NCBI GenBank assembly: GCA_030055515.1
Contig: JASFYI010000001.1
Location: forward strand, 682,001 to 746,000
Origin: Methanolinea sp.
GTDB taxonomy: Archaea; Halobacteriota; Methanomicrobia; Methanomicrobiales; Methanospirillaceae
Length of the DNA stretch: 64,000 nt
Direction: 5' to 3'
Below are positions 35,779 through 43,921 of the stretch, in pieces; within the stretch, counting starts at the first letter, position 1, and each line of letters starts with the position of its first letter. The notes beneath the pieces were generated by a model. The model had not been told where the DNA came from, searched no databases, and worked only from the letters and a program-made list of their open reading frames with translations. The translations under genes were made by a program, and so were the position numbers.

Positions 35779-36084
35779 TCAGGCCTCCCCCTCCTTTGGC
35801 TTCGGGATGCCGCGCGAGAGCAGGAATGCCCTCTCCGTCCTGTTCCTCTGCTCTTCCGTGTCGTATATGCGTGCCTTCCCCTTGCAGGACGTCATGCCGA
35901 AACTGGTCTTGAGGGAATCCAGCGCGACCTGGTTCTCCTTTGCATTCAGCATCGCCGCGAGTTTCCCGAGGATCTGCACGCGCGACGGTGTCGGGCCGTC
36001 GAAGCGGACGGTGAACTCGATCTCCCTGCGGCCGAGGAGCTCGTTCCGGATGTCCCTTTCCACCACTATCTCCATTATGACCAA
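35779..36084 (-). CDS. rps24e: Ribosomal protein eS24
   Basis: A 101-residue small-subunit protein. ELLGRREIEFTVRFDGPTPSR and the TSFGMTSCKGKARIYD segment are diagnostic. A GGAGG lies just upstream of the ATG, and a TATA box at 36115-36124 suggests that this gene starts its own transcript inside the larger cluster. Confidence 0.96.
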   Translation of the reverse strand: MVIMEIVVERDIRNELLGRREIEFTVRFDGPTPSRVQILGKLAAMLNAKENQVALDSLKTSFGMTSCKGKARIYDTEEQRNRTERAFLLSRGIPKPKEGEA

Positions 36085-36114
36085 CCCGGTATCCTCCTAT
36101 TATACGCGCCGTAG

Positions 36115-36124
36115 TTATTTATAG
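36115..36124 (-). promoter_or_regulatory. TATA box before rps24e
   Basis: The minus strand reads CTATAAATAA. It predicts a start near 36093 with a very short leader. Confidence 0.6.
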
Positions 36125-36210
36125 CCTCTCCCGCGCCACCCGCCGCACCGACCGGGGAAATGCCGGGGCTCGACGGCCATTCTCCCAATGGCAAATTTGG
36201 CCTTTGGAGA

Positions 36211-36717
36211 CTAGAGATCCAGCCCGTTCCCCGGCTCGGCGACGAAGAACGCGAGGAGACGTCGGGCTTCCACCCGTGCCTCCCCGTCGATCTTCCGCAC
36301 CACGACACCCTCGCACGGCTGGCCGTAGAGGATGGTGCCCCCGTCCGGCGCGAGGAGCGCGAGGGGGAGGACGGCGAGGTCCTCTTCCCCCTCGACGAGG
36401 ACGAGGGCCGGGGGAGAGGAGACGGCACCCCTCAGGGCCTCCACGAGCTCTTGCGTGATCGTGCCCGCGGGATTCCTCGCCCTGAAGACCCGGGGGAATT
36501 CCGTGGGGATCTTCCCGTAGGGTCTCCTCATCGTGTGGCCGTCGATGACGGCCACCGCGGGGACGAGGCCGTGCCGGAGCGCGTTCTGGGTGACGATGTC
36601 CCCCACGGTATAAAATTCCGTGTCCCGGAGCTCCGGGACGAGGGTGCCGAGGTCCTGCTCCAGCCTCCCGAAGGGGATCCTGAAATGGTGGCGGGATTGG
36701 TCCGGCAGGCGCAGCAT
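36211..36717 (-). CDS. GTP-dependent dephospho-CoA kinase (DUF359)
   Basis: Archaeal last step of coenzyme A synthesis, phosphorylating dephospho-CoA with GTP. It has 168 residues from the ATG at 36717, which overlaps the spt4 stop. VGDIVTQNALRHGLVPAVAVIDGHTMR and NPAGTITQELVEAL, then VLVEGEEDLAVLPLALLAPDGG with YGQPCEGVVV, are family-typical. The family was shown to be GTP-dependent in Thermococcus; here it sits in its usual place beside spt4 and rps24e. Confidence 0.93.
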   Translation of the reverse strand: MLRLPDQSRHHFRIPFGRLEQDLGTLVPELRDTEFYTVGDIVTQNALRHGLVPAVAVIDGHTMRRPYGKIPTEFPRVFRARNPAGTITQELVEALRGAVSSPPALVLVEGEEDLAVLPLALLAPDGGTILYGQPCEGVVVRKIDGEARVEARRLLAFFVAEPGNGLDL

Positions 36718-36929
36718 CAGCGGACCTTCAGCGCGTACCTGCCGGGGAGCGTGATGTTCATCTTCTTTGCTATCTCCGAGTTCTTCGGGTCGATCACGAC
36801 GAGGTACCCGGCCCAGTCCGTGGAGAGGTTGGAGGTCCCGCACACGGGGCACGCCTCGCCCTCCACGACGCGGTGGCACTCCCTGCAGACGGTGACGAGC
36901 TTCTTCCTAGCGGCTGCCACGCTCCCCAC
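36717..36929 (-). CDS. spt4: Transcription elongation factor Spt4 (RpoE'')
   Basis: A 70-residue zinc protein that partners Spt5 on RNA polymerase to aid elongation. Zinc Cys are in CRECHRV and CPVCGTSNL. WAGYLVVIDPKNSEIAKKMNI is the Spt5-binding face. Overlaps rpo7 upstream and DUF359 downstream. Confidence 0.96.
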   Translation of the reverse strand: MGSVAAARKKLVTVCRECHRVVEGEACPVCGTSNLSTDWAGYLVVIDPKNSEIAKKMNITLPGRYALKVR

Positions 36930-37494
36930 TCCTCGCCTTCTCTGCCTCCTTCTGCATCTCTTCCTCGAGCCAGCGGGCCGTGCCGAGGCCGGCCTGCCTC
37001 ATGGTGAGGCCGATCTTGCTGTCGCGGGGTTCCCTCTCGTTCAGCGAGAGCGTGACCACCCTCACCCTGACGGGTTCGCCGACCGCGATGAACCTCTTTG
37101 AATCCTGGCAGATGAGCCTCGCGTTCTTCTCGTCGTAGTTGATGTACTCGTCGGAGATCTGGCTCACGTGGAGCATCGCGTCGATGGGGCCGAGGCTCAC
37201 GAACGCGCCGAAACTCGTGGTCTCCACGACGATACCCTCGATCACTTCCTGCAGGGAGAGGCGGAGCACGACCGCCTCGAAATCGACGTCGTAGTAGACG
37301 GCCCCGTCTCCCGGGACGATCTCCCCCTCCCCGATCGAGATCACCCGGGTGACGGCGATGAATATCCCTATCTCCTTGTCGATGCTCCCCTCGAACTGCT
37401 CCTGGAGGACGTCCAGTATGACCCGTGACAGCTCCTCGCCCATCCGGTGCGGCGGGACCCGCACCTTGTCGGACAGCTCCATCCTGTAGTACAT
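36907..37494 (-). CDS. rpoE1: RNA polymerase subunit Rpo7 (E')
   Basis: Stalk subunit of archaeal RNA polymerase, which with Rpo4 binds nascent RNA and helps open the promoter. It has 195 residues: an N-terminal tip domain (MYYRMELSDKVRVPPHRMGE) and a C-terminal S1 domain (GIVVETTSFGAFVSLGPIDAMLHVSQI). Overlaps spt4 by 23 bases and follows the PIN gene by 16. Confidence 0.96.
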   Translation of the reverse strand: MYYRMELSDKVRVPPHRMGEELSRVILDVLQEQFEGSIDKEIGIFIAVTRVISIGEGEIVPGDGAVYYDVDFEAVVLRLSLQEVIEGIVVETTSFGAFVSLGPIDAMLHVSQISDEYINYDEKNARLICQDSKRFIAVGEPVRVRVVTLSLNEREPRDSKIGLTMRQAGLGTARWLEEEMQKEAEKARSGERGSR

Positions 37495-37510
37495 CCGCCG
37501 CTTTCCCCCG

Positions 37511-37891
37511 TCATCTCCTCAACAGGCCAAGCCTCTTCCGCTGCAGGAGGGTGATCACGGGGACACCCTCAGAGAGGAGGAGATCCCGGAGTTCCCTGTC
37601 GTTCGTGACCACCATGCACCCGTGCTCCGTCGCGTACTTGAGAATCTTCTCGTCCACGCTCCCCTGCGCATACCCGCTCTGGACCACGCGGCACTTTCGG
37701 GCGAACGCCAGTCCAACCCGGGCGGCGCTCCCTTCTTTCCCGCGGCTGCGGGAGAGTCCGCTAAGCTCGGAGAGCGTCTCTTGCAGTATCAATGGTTCAT
37801 ATGCCCCAATAATGTTTCCGAGCTCCGCGAAGGGGTCGAGCCTGAACTGCGAGGGCATCATGAGGGCATTCGAATCGAAGAGGACCTTCAC
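37511..37891 (-). CDS. PIN-domain nuclease-like protein
   Basis: A 126-residue PIN protein. The acidic residues expected for metal binding are in FDSNALMMP, in [10 protein letters not shown], and in [26 protein letters not shown] start at 37891 overlaps the aIF2-gamma stop (GTGA). In many archaea a PIN gene lies between the aIF2-gamma and rpo7 genes, and it is related to FCF1/Utp24 rRNA-processing nucleases, so an RNA-processing role is more likely than a VapC toxin; there is no antitoxin partner. Confidence 0.85.
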   Translation of the reverse strand: MKVLFDSNALMMPSQFRLDPFAELGNIIGAYEPLILQETLSELSGLSRSRGKEGSAARVGLAFARKCRVVQSGYAQGSVDEKILKYATEHGCMVVTNDRELRDLLLSEGVPVITLLQRKRLGLLRR

Positions 37892-39123
37892 TCGAGGAGG
37901 ACGCCCATCCCTATCAGCCTCCATCTCCCCCCCACCTGGCGGCTGATGGCAATCCGCGCACCCGTCTCCGCGCATACCGGCCTCTTGAGCGTGGCCTCCA
38001 CGACGTCCTTCTTCGCGTTCGTCACGATTCCCACCGTGACCGCCGTCCCGACCGAGAGCATCAGGGGCTCGTTGTGCTTCAAGGGTTCTATCTGGGTCTC
38101 CGCGGTCGCACCGACCACCCTCTCCATGAGGGTCACCTGGAACCTTATCCTGTCCCACACCGGCGGGAGCTGCCCGGGGTACCCGGCTACCTGGCCCGCG
38201 AGGGCATCGCTCTTCGTGAGCGCGGGATCGAGCTTCGTCCCGATCCCGAGGAGCCCGCCCGGCGTGGCCTCGGTCACCCTCCTTTGCCCCTTGTGGATTG
38301 TCGTGATCTTCGTCCCGATCGGCTCCCAGCGGATCTTGTTCTCCACCTGGACCTGGCGACCCGGCCTGATCTCGATGTCGTCTGCCTCGTGGAAGACTCC
38401 CCTTATCAGGGACCCGCCGATCACCCCTCCCTTCAGGTCACGCCAGCTCGATCCGGGCTTGTTGATGTCAAAGGACCTCGCGACCAGCATGAGGGGATCC
38501 GCGGTCGGGTCGCGGGCAGGCACGGGGATCGTCTGGTCGAGGGCTTCCACGAGCGCCCCGAGGTTGATGCCCTTCTGGGCCGAGACAGGGATGATCGGCG
38601 CGTTCTCGGCGATCGTCCCCTTCACGAACGCCTTTATCTGCTCGTAGTGCTTGAGCGCCTCCTTCTGCGAGACGACGTCCACCTTGTTCTGGACGATGAC
38701 GATGTTGCGGATGCCGACGAGCTGGAGTGCCATCAGGTGTTCCTTCGTCTGGGGCTGCGGGCACGCCTCGTTTGCCGCGATCACGAGCATCGCGCCGTCC
38801 ATCAGCGCGGACCCCGAGAGCATCGTCGCCATCAGGGTCTCGTGGCCCGGGGAGTCGACGAACGAGACGGACCGGAACGGCACTGCCTTCCCCCCGCAGA
38901 CCGGGCAGGTAGGATGCGTCGTGTAGGATTCGGAACCCTCGCACCTTTCGCACCGGTAGAAGGTGGCATCCGCGTATCCCAGGCGTATCGAGATCCCCCT
39001 CTTTATCTCCTCGCTGTGGCGGTCGGTCCACGTCCCGGTCAGGCCATAGACGAGGGTCGTCTTCCCATGGTCAACATGCCCTACCACCCCGATATTCACG
39101 CTGGGAATCAACACGTCCTGCAA
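37888..39123 (-). CDS. eif2g: Translation initiation factor aIF2, gamma subunit
   Basis: GTPase subunit of aIF2 that carries initiator Met-tRNA to the small subunit. It has 411 residues. G motifs are [18 protein letters not shown] and QNKVDVV, and the zinc knuckle [21 protein letters not shown] is present. The frame opens at a TTG (39123), 13 bases after GGGAGG; a GTG three codons later is an alternative. First gene of the cluster leading to rpo7 and spt4. Confidence 0.96.
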   Translation of the reverse strand: MQDVLIPSVNIGVVGHVDHGKTTLVYGLTGTWTDRHSEEIKRGISIRLGYADATFYRCERCEGSESYTTHPTCPVCGGKAVPFRSVSFVDSPGHETLMATMLSGSALMDGAMLVIAANEACPQPQTKEHLMALQLVGIRNIVIVQNKVDVVSQKEALKHYEQIKAFVKGTIAENAPIIPVSAQKGINLGALVEALDQTIPVPARDPTADPLMLVARSFDINKPGSSWRDLKGGVIGGSLIRGVFHEADDIEIRPGRQVQVENKIRWEPIGTKITTIHKGQRRVTEATPGGLLGIGTKLDPALTKSDALAGQVAGYPGQLPPVWDRIRFQVTLMERVVGATAETQIEPLKHNEPLMLSVGTAVTVGIVTNAKKDVVEATLKRPVCAETGARIAISRQVGGRWRLIGMGVLLE

Positions 39124-39145
39124 TGCCGATCGAACCTCCCTTTAC

Positions 39146-39154
39146 TATATAAAA
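39146..39154 (-). promoter_or_regulatory. TATA box of the eif2g operon
   Basis: The minus strand reads TTTTATATA, close to consensus. It lies about 25 bases before the start codon, implying a very short or absent leader. Confidence 0.65.
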
Positions 39155-39216
39155 ACACACCTACTTAATACCCATTGGACGGCGATCCGGCCCCCGGGGA
39201 CGGCGTGGATACGAGA

Positions 39217-40107
39217 TCAGTGTTTCCCCCCGCCCTCCCTCCTGATCAGGACGCGCGTGTGCCGGGGCGGGTAGAAGACGAAACCATCCTCCCTCAACGG
39301 GTCGCGGAACAGCGTCCCCCCCTCCTGTTTCTCGGCGACGACGATGTAGGAGTTGTAGAGGAACCGCCGGACCTCGGGGTCGGGGAGCGGTGCAGGAGCG
39401 TTCCCGGGGAGATCCCCCGTCCCCTTCGCGTACACCTTCTCCGTGGTGGGCCCCGAGAAGAGGCGTGCGGTGGAGACCCTGAAAGAATCGCCCGCATCCT
39501 CCACGATGAGCCACTGCAGCGGGTCGAACGTGGGGATCGCCCCCTTCCCGAAACGGTGCACGGCGACCGCCCGCAGGACGCCCCTCGCGAGGATGACGAG
39601 GGCGACGAATCCCGCGTAGGCGGGGAGCCACCGGGACGCACCCGGCACCGAGAGGGAGAGCGCGAGGTACGCGGCGCTCGTCGAGAGGAGAAGGATGCTC
39701 GGCCCGGGGAATATCCCCGCCGTCACCTTCCTCTCGGAGAGGGGATAGAGGAGCGGAATCCCGGGGAGGGCGAGGGCATCGAGGGATACGTGCGTCAGCG
39801 CGCCCGCGAGTGCGGGGACGAAAACCACCGCGGGGATCTCCGGGATCAAACCCGGCTGCCCCGTTGCCGCGGCGAATGCCGAGAAGCCCGCCGAGATCCC
39901 GGCTGCGACCACGAGGACGCCGGGGACCGTGTGGGTGAACCCGCCGTGGGTGAAGAGGAAGAGGTGCGGGTTCCGTTCCGCGACCGCGTGGAGGAACACG
40001 TCGATGTCGGAGAGGACCGCCCCCAGCACGCAGGCGACGAGGGCGTGCCCGTGGAACGAGACGTGGAAGCACGCGACTGCGACTATCGCGTGGGTGATGC
40101 TGTCCAC
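39217..40107 (-). CDS. Membrane-bound metal-dependent hydrolase (YdjM/DUF457 family)
   Basis: Predicted integral membrane protein of about 296 residues. The N-terminus begins DSITHAIVAV, followed by VLGAVLSDIDVF and THGGFTHTVPG; these His/Asp motifs are the proposed metal ligands of the YdjM family. At least five hydrophobic helices cover residues 10-190. The C-terminal 100 residues are soluble. The GTG at 40107 just before DSITH is preferred to one at 40134. Substrate unknown; the family is linked to lipid or phosphate ester hydrolysis only by analogy. Confidence 0.85.
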   Translation of the reverse strand: MDSITHAIVAVACFHVSFHGHALVACVLGAVLSDIDVFLHAVAERNPHLFLFTHGGFTHTVPGVLVVAAGISAGFSAFAAATGQPGLIPEIPAVVFVPALAGALTHVSLDALALPGIPLLYPLSERKVTAGIFPGPSILLLSTSAAYLALSLSVPGASRWLPAYAGFVALVILARGVLRAVAVHRFGKGAIPTFDPLQWLIVEDAGDSFRVSTARLFSGPTTEKVYAKGTGDLPGNAPAPLPDPEVRRFLYNSYIVVAEKQEGGTLFRDPLREDGFVFYPPRHTRVLIRREGGGKH

Positions 40108-40152
40108 CGGGCCGACTCCTCCTTGAGAACCCAAAGTGCCGCGGGGGAACCC

Positions 40153-40812
40153 TCACCGCGCGCCATGGCGCCTGACCAGCACCACGGTGAGGTTGTCGTC
40201 GCTGCCGTTGTTGAATGCCTCTGCGACTATCTTCCGGCAGGCACCCTCGAGATCCCCGCCGCGTTCGGCAATTATCGCCTGTATGCGGGCATCGCTCAGG
40301 AAGTCCGTGATGCCGTCCGAGCAGAAGACGAGGTACCCGGGGGGCAGCTCTGCCTCGTGCATCCCGGCGCCGGGATCGTGGACGACGAACCGTCCCTGTC
40401 CCCCGTCTCCCGCGTCCCCGGCCTGACCCGGGTCTCCCTCCGCGAGGAAGAAGACCTTGCGGGGACCCGGGCTGCTCACCACGCACCTGCCGTCAGCCGA
40501 GAGGACCGCGACCGCCATCGCGACGGCCGACGGCTCGACGCCCGGATTCTCGGACTCGAACGTGTAGAGCGCCCTCTCCGCGTTTCCGAGGAGGTCCTCG
40601 AGGATCCCGGCGAGGGGCTTGTCCCGCGCGACCTCGCCCTTCCCGAGGGCTTCCACCGCGACCGCCGCGGCAGTCCGGGTCCCGCGGGGCCCTCCCATCC
40701 CCTCCGCGACCGCAAAGACGTGGATGCCCCCGAGGTCCGCTGCAACGAAGGCATCCTCGTTCCTCTCCCGCAACCCCTTCTCGGAGAGCCCGAAGAACTC
40801 GACTGCCTGCAT
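40153..40812 (-). CDS. PP2C-family protein phosphatase with altered metal site
   Basis: A 219-residue serine/threonine phosphatase of the stand-alone bacterial/archaeal PP2C (Stp1-like) type. Present are RERNEDAF (first Asp), CSDGITDFLSD and NNGSDDNLTVVLV (later metal Asp residues). In the normally invariant DGMGG motif the Asp is Glu here (AVAEGMGGP), so a metal ligand is changed but still acidic. The ATG at 40812 follows GGGGGAGAA; an in-frame extension to 40884 is unlikely. Divergent from nikR. Targets unknown, and no partner kinase is nearby apart from Bud32. Confidence 0.88.
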   Translation of the reverse strand: MQAVEFFGLSEKGLRERNEDAFVAADLGGIHVFAVAEGMGGPRGTRTAAAVAVEALGKGEVARDKPLAGILEDLLGNAERALYTFESENPGVEPSAVAMAVAVLSADGRCVVSSPGPRKVFFLAEGDPGQAGDAGDGGQGRFVVHDPGAGMHEAELPPGYLVFCSDGITDFLSDARIQAIIAERGGDLEGACRKIVAEAFNNGSDDNLTVVLVRRHGAR

Positions 40813-40908
40813 CTTCTCCCCCAATTCTCTGCACCCTGACCTCTTAAAGCCTGTATGCCCCCGGGGACGCCGTGCCGGTAGCACGAATTCGCATCAATAA
40901 ATCCTGGT

Positions 40909-40931
40909 GTTACGAAGTTTTAAGTCGTGGC
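40909..40931 (+). promoter_or_regulatory. Candidate NikR operator overlapping the nikR promoter
   Basis: GTTACGA and TCGTGGC form an imperfect dyad (5 of 7 pairs) around a 9-base AT-rich spacer, AGTTTTAAG, that also looks like the TATA element of nikR. The location fits autoregulation, but the consensus has not been compared with proven sites. Confidence 0.35.
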
Positions 40932-40964
40932 ATTGGGAAGATAGTGTGAGAGAGGCATCATCGC

Positions 40965-41387
40965 ATGACAGTTGAGACGGAACTCGCCCGTATCGGCATC
41001 TCGCTCCCGAAACACCTGCTCGACAAGTTCGACGAGATCATCAATTACAGGGGATACTCTTCCCGGTCCGAGGGGATCAGGGACGCGATCCGGAATTACA
41101 TCACGTACTACAAGTGGATGTCAGACGTGAAGGGGGAACGCCAGGGCGTGATCACCATGATCTACGACCACGGCCAGCGGAATCTCCTCCAGACCCTCAC
41201 GGACATCCAGCACGAGTTCATGAGCATCATCCAGGCATCGCTCCACTCCCATCTCACGCACGACAGGTGCCTCGAGGTCGTCCTCGTGAGGGGCGACGGG
41301 TCCCAGCTGAAGGCACTCGCGGAGCGGCTGATGTCACAAAAGGGCGTGGAGTCGGTGAAGCTCACGACGATCCCCGTGTCCGACTAG
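40965..41387 (+). CDS. nikR: Nickel-responsive regulator NikR
   Basis: Ribbon-helix-helix DNA-binding protein that responds to Ni(II), 140 residues. The N-terminal RHH domain is RIGISLPKHLLDKFDEIINYRGYSSRSEGIRDAIR. The nickel ligands known from E. coli NikR (His76, His87, His89, Cys95) are matched by His83, His94, His96 and Cys102. Nickel control makes sense for an organism dependent on NiFe hydrogenase and F430. Its own operator may lie upstream. Convergent with the DUF2098 gene, with which it overlaps by 4 bases. Confidence 0.96.
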   Translation: MTVETELARIGISLPKHLLDKFDEIINYRGYSSRSEGIRDAIRNYITYYKWMSDVKGERQGVITMIYDHGQRNLLQTLTDIQHEFMSIIQASLHSHLTHDRCLEVVLVRGDGSQLKALAERLMSQKGVESVKLTTIPVSD

Positions 41388-41677
41388 CCACCACCCTCGC
41401 AGCTCTGGTCCGTGCGGGCGATTGCCTCCTGGAACCCCGACACGGAGTAGATGTCCCTCTCTTTCCGTACCTTCTCGACCACGTCCTCGATCGCGCCGCC
41501 CTTCTCCTGTTCGACGCTCCTCGCGGGGACGAGCTGGTCGACGCGGTAGCGGAGGTGGGTCGAGTCCAGTTCCGCGAACGTCTGCCCACCCTCGACCGTG
41601 AGAGCGACCACGGTGCCCGTTGTCCCGGTCCGCGGGTACCGCACCCGCATCCCGACTTCGACCCTTGGAGTCTCCAT
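41384..41677 (-). CDS. DUF2098 family protein
   Basis: A 97-residue protein with the DUF2098 pattern: GMRVRYPRTGTTGTVVAL, then a conserved acidic/aromatic segment AELDSTHLRYRVDQLVPA. The second half is helical and charged. The family is nearly confined to methanogens; its role is not established. Convergent overlap with nikR. Confidence 0.82.
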   Translation of the reverse strand: METPRVEVGMRVRYPRTGTTGTVVALTVEGGQTFAELDSTHLRYRVDQLVPARSVEQEKGGAIEDVVEKVRKERDIYSVSGFQEAIARTDQSCEGGG

Positions 41678-41733
41678 ACAGTCTCACCGGTGCGTGGAAA
41701 ATATAAAACGCTTCCCGTGTATACGGGTTTACC

Positions 41734-42912
41734 ATGAATTCCGGGCTCTCCCGCACGAAAAAGGTATTCCAGGACGGGACACACAGGGCAGCGCACCCGC
41801 GGGACACCGAGAAGGCTGCAAGGCCGCTGATGGATGCCGTCGGCGTGGAGAAGATCGTGGACCTCGGGAAGAAGGACAGGCTCGGCATCCCCTGCCTCGC
41901 TGCCCGGCGCCGCCGGGCTCCCCGCGGTGCATCGCGGCTCCTCCCCGGCACGGGCCGGACACGCCTCCTCGCGCGGGTCGCCGCGATGGTGGCCGCAATC
42001 GAGCGCTCTTTCGGGGAATACCAGGGACAGCCGCTGGAGACGGACAGCTACGAAGCCCTCTCTTCCCGCGGTGCGATCGACCCCCGGTCGCTCATCCTCC
42101 CTAGACCGCTTCCCGCCGGGGAGGTTCTCCACTGGTCGGAGGGGTGGGACCTCCTCGCGGGCGAGGGAGTTCTCGTCCCGAGCAACGCTGTTTTCCACCC
42201 GTACGTCTCGCGCGGTCTCGCGGCGCAGCTCTTCCAGAGCGACCCGGTCGGCCTCGCGTGCGGGAACACGAGGGAAGAGGCCATCCTCCACGGCCTCCTC
42301 GAGGTCCTCGAGAGGGATGCAATGAGCCGCGCGGAACGCCGCAGGGACATGGGCAGGAAGATCGTGGTCGACACAGGGGGATTCGCGCGGGAATTGCTCG
42401 AAAAGTTCACGGCCGCCGGCATCGATATCCACCTCTGGCTGCTTGACGGCAGGACGAGGGCCCCCGTCGTCGCCGCCGCGGCGGACGACACGCAGCAGAA
42501 AGACCCGGGACTCCTCGTCATGGGGGCGTCCTGCCATACAGACCCGGAGATCGCGGTCGAGAGGGCACTGCTCGACGTCGCGTTCTCCCGGGCCTCCTAC
42601 CTCTCGGGGGAGATCTCGACGCCGCAGCGGGACATGTTCCTCTCTCGCGCGGGGTACGAGAGGATGAAGCGGATAAACCGGGAGTGGTTTGCGCCCGCGC
42701 CGGAAGTCTCCCTCTCGTCGATCCCCGGCTGCAGCACGACCTTCATCGACGGGGACATCGCGGCCCTCCTCGACGACCTCCGGCATTGGACCGGACGGGT
42801 CTGCGTGGTGGACCTAAAACCCCCTCCCCTCCCCGTCGTCAGGGTGGTCGTCCCCGGCCTAGAGGTCTCGCACCACCACAAGGACCGGGTGGCGACGGGG
42901 CGGCAGGAATAG
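41734..42912 (+). CDS. ycaO: YcaO-domain protein, methanogenesis marker 1 type
   Basis: ATP-dependent backbone-activating enzyme of the YcaO family, 392 residues. In methanogens this type (with TfuA) installs thioglycine in the McrA subunit of methyl-coenzyme M reductase. Visible are GTGRTRLLARVAAMVAAIERSFGEYQ (ATP-binding region), ACGNTREEAILHGLLEVLERDAM and ERALLDVAFSRASYLSG. The C-terminus has the proline-rich PPPLPVVRVVVPGLEV. No tfuA gene is adjacent. An azoline-forming role is possible but less likely in this setting. Confidence 0.9.
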   Translation: MNSGLSRTKKVFQDGTHRAAHPRDTEKAARPLMDAVGVEKIVDLGKKDRLGIPCLAARRRRAPRGASRLLPGTGRTRLLARVAAMVAAIERSFGEYQGQPLETDSYEALSSRGAIDPRSLILPRPLPAGEVLHWSEGWDLLAGEGVLVPSNAVFHPYVSRGLAAQLFQSDPVGLACGNTREEAILHGLLEVLERDAMSRAERRRDMGRKIVVDTGGFARELLEKFTAAGIDIHLWLLDGRTRAPVVAAAADDTQQKDPGLLVMGASCHTDPEIAVERALLDVAFSRASYLSGEISTPQRDMFLSRAGYERMKRINREWFAPAPEVSLSSIPGCSTTFIDGDIAALLDDLRHWTGRVCVVDLKPPPLPVVRVVVPGLEVSHHHKDRVATGRQE

Positions 42913-42937
42913 GGGTCGCGGGTCGGACCTTGTCCCT

Positions 42938-43921
42938 TCAGAACATCACTTTCCGCAGGAGCCGGGCGATTCTCGCCGTGCTCGCCCGCGGCACGAGTCC
43001 GGGGGGGCAGGGACAGGCCTCGTCGCTCCCGAGTATCTCGAGGACGGCGCGGACCGCCTCCCCGAGCGACGGGCCGTAACCCCCCTCGAGGACGAGGGCG
43101 GGCGGGCAGGACGCGGCTTCCCGCAGGAGCGAGCAGAGGACGGCGAAGTCGCGGGGATGGAGCCTCATCCCACCCTTCGGGTCGTCGTGGAGGGGATCGA
43201 ACCCCGCCGAGACGATGAGCGCGTCCGGCTCGAAGTGCGCGAGTGCCTCGCAGAACACCGTCGAGAAGACATGGTGGTAATCGGCGATCCCCGCGCCGGC
43301 CGGGAGCGGGGCGTTCAGGGTGAACCCCCTGCCCCTCCCCTCCCCCACCTCGTCGATCCAGCCTGTCCACGGGAATATGTCTGCCTGGTGGATGGAACAG
43401 AAGAGGACCCGGTCCGTCCCGTAGAATATCTTCTGTGTGCCGTTCCCGTGGTGGAGGTCCCAGTCGACGATCGCGACGCGCTCCACCCGTTCGAGGGCCC
43501 ACGCCGCCGCGACCGCGGCGTTATTGAAGAGGCAGTACCCCATCGCCCGGCACGGCTCGGCGTGGTGCCCCGGCGGGCGGACGAGGGCAAAGCACGGTTC
43601 CCCACCGAGGGCACGCCCGACCGCCCCGATCGCCGCGCCGGCCGCGAGTGTCGCGACGCGGAAGGAATCCTCCGTCACGTACGTGTCGAGGTCGAGGTAC
43701 CTCCTGCCGCCGTAGCTGCAGAGCTCCTCGAGCATGCGGATGTGCCTCTCCTCGTGGACCCGCGCGAGGTCTTCGAACGACGCGGGTTGCGGAGGGTAAA
43801 CCCTCACGTGCGGGGGCACGGCGGCGAGTGCATCCTGCAGCCTGCGGGCGTTCTCCTCGTGCAACCCGAGGTCGTGCCGCGCGAATTCACCCCCGGTGAT
43901 GACCGAGCACCGCGCCCTCAT
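42938..43921 (-). CDS. Histone deacetylase-like (AcuC/arginase fold) deacetylase
   Basis: Zinc-dependent amide hydrolase, 327 residues. Catalytic and metal residues are in RPPGHHAEPCRAMGYCLFNNAA, IVDWDLHHGNGTQ and SAGFDPLHDDPKGGM, complete for the HDAC class. LEGGYG closes the site. It could act on acetylated lysine (for instance Alba or histones), polyamines or sugars. The start directly abuts the AglB stop, so it is probably co-transcribed with aglB. Confidence 0.92.
   Translation of the reverse strand: MRARCSVITGGEFARHDLGLHEENARRLQDALAAVPPHVRVYPPQPASFEDLARVHEERHIRMLEELCSYGGRRYLDLDTYVTEDSFRVATLAAGAAIGAVGRALGGEPCFALVRPPGHHAEPCRAMGYCLFNNAAVAAAWALERVERVAIVDWDLHHGNGTQKIFYGTDRVLFCSIHQADIFPWTGWIDEVGEGRGRGFTLNAPLPAGAGIADYHHVFSTVFCEALAHFEPDALIVSAGFDPLHDDPKGGMRLHPRDFAVLCSLLREAASCPPALVLEGGYGPSLGEAVRAVLEILGSDEACPCPPGLVPRASTARIARLLRKVMF

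Noticed and set aside
37511-37891. VapC toxin of a toxin-antitoxin pair.
   Set aside because: There is no antitoxin gene, and the position between aIF2-gamma and Rpo7 is a conserved archaeal arrangement for a housekeeping PIN protein.
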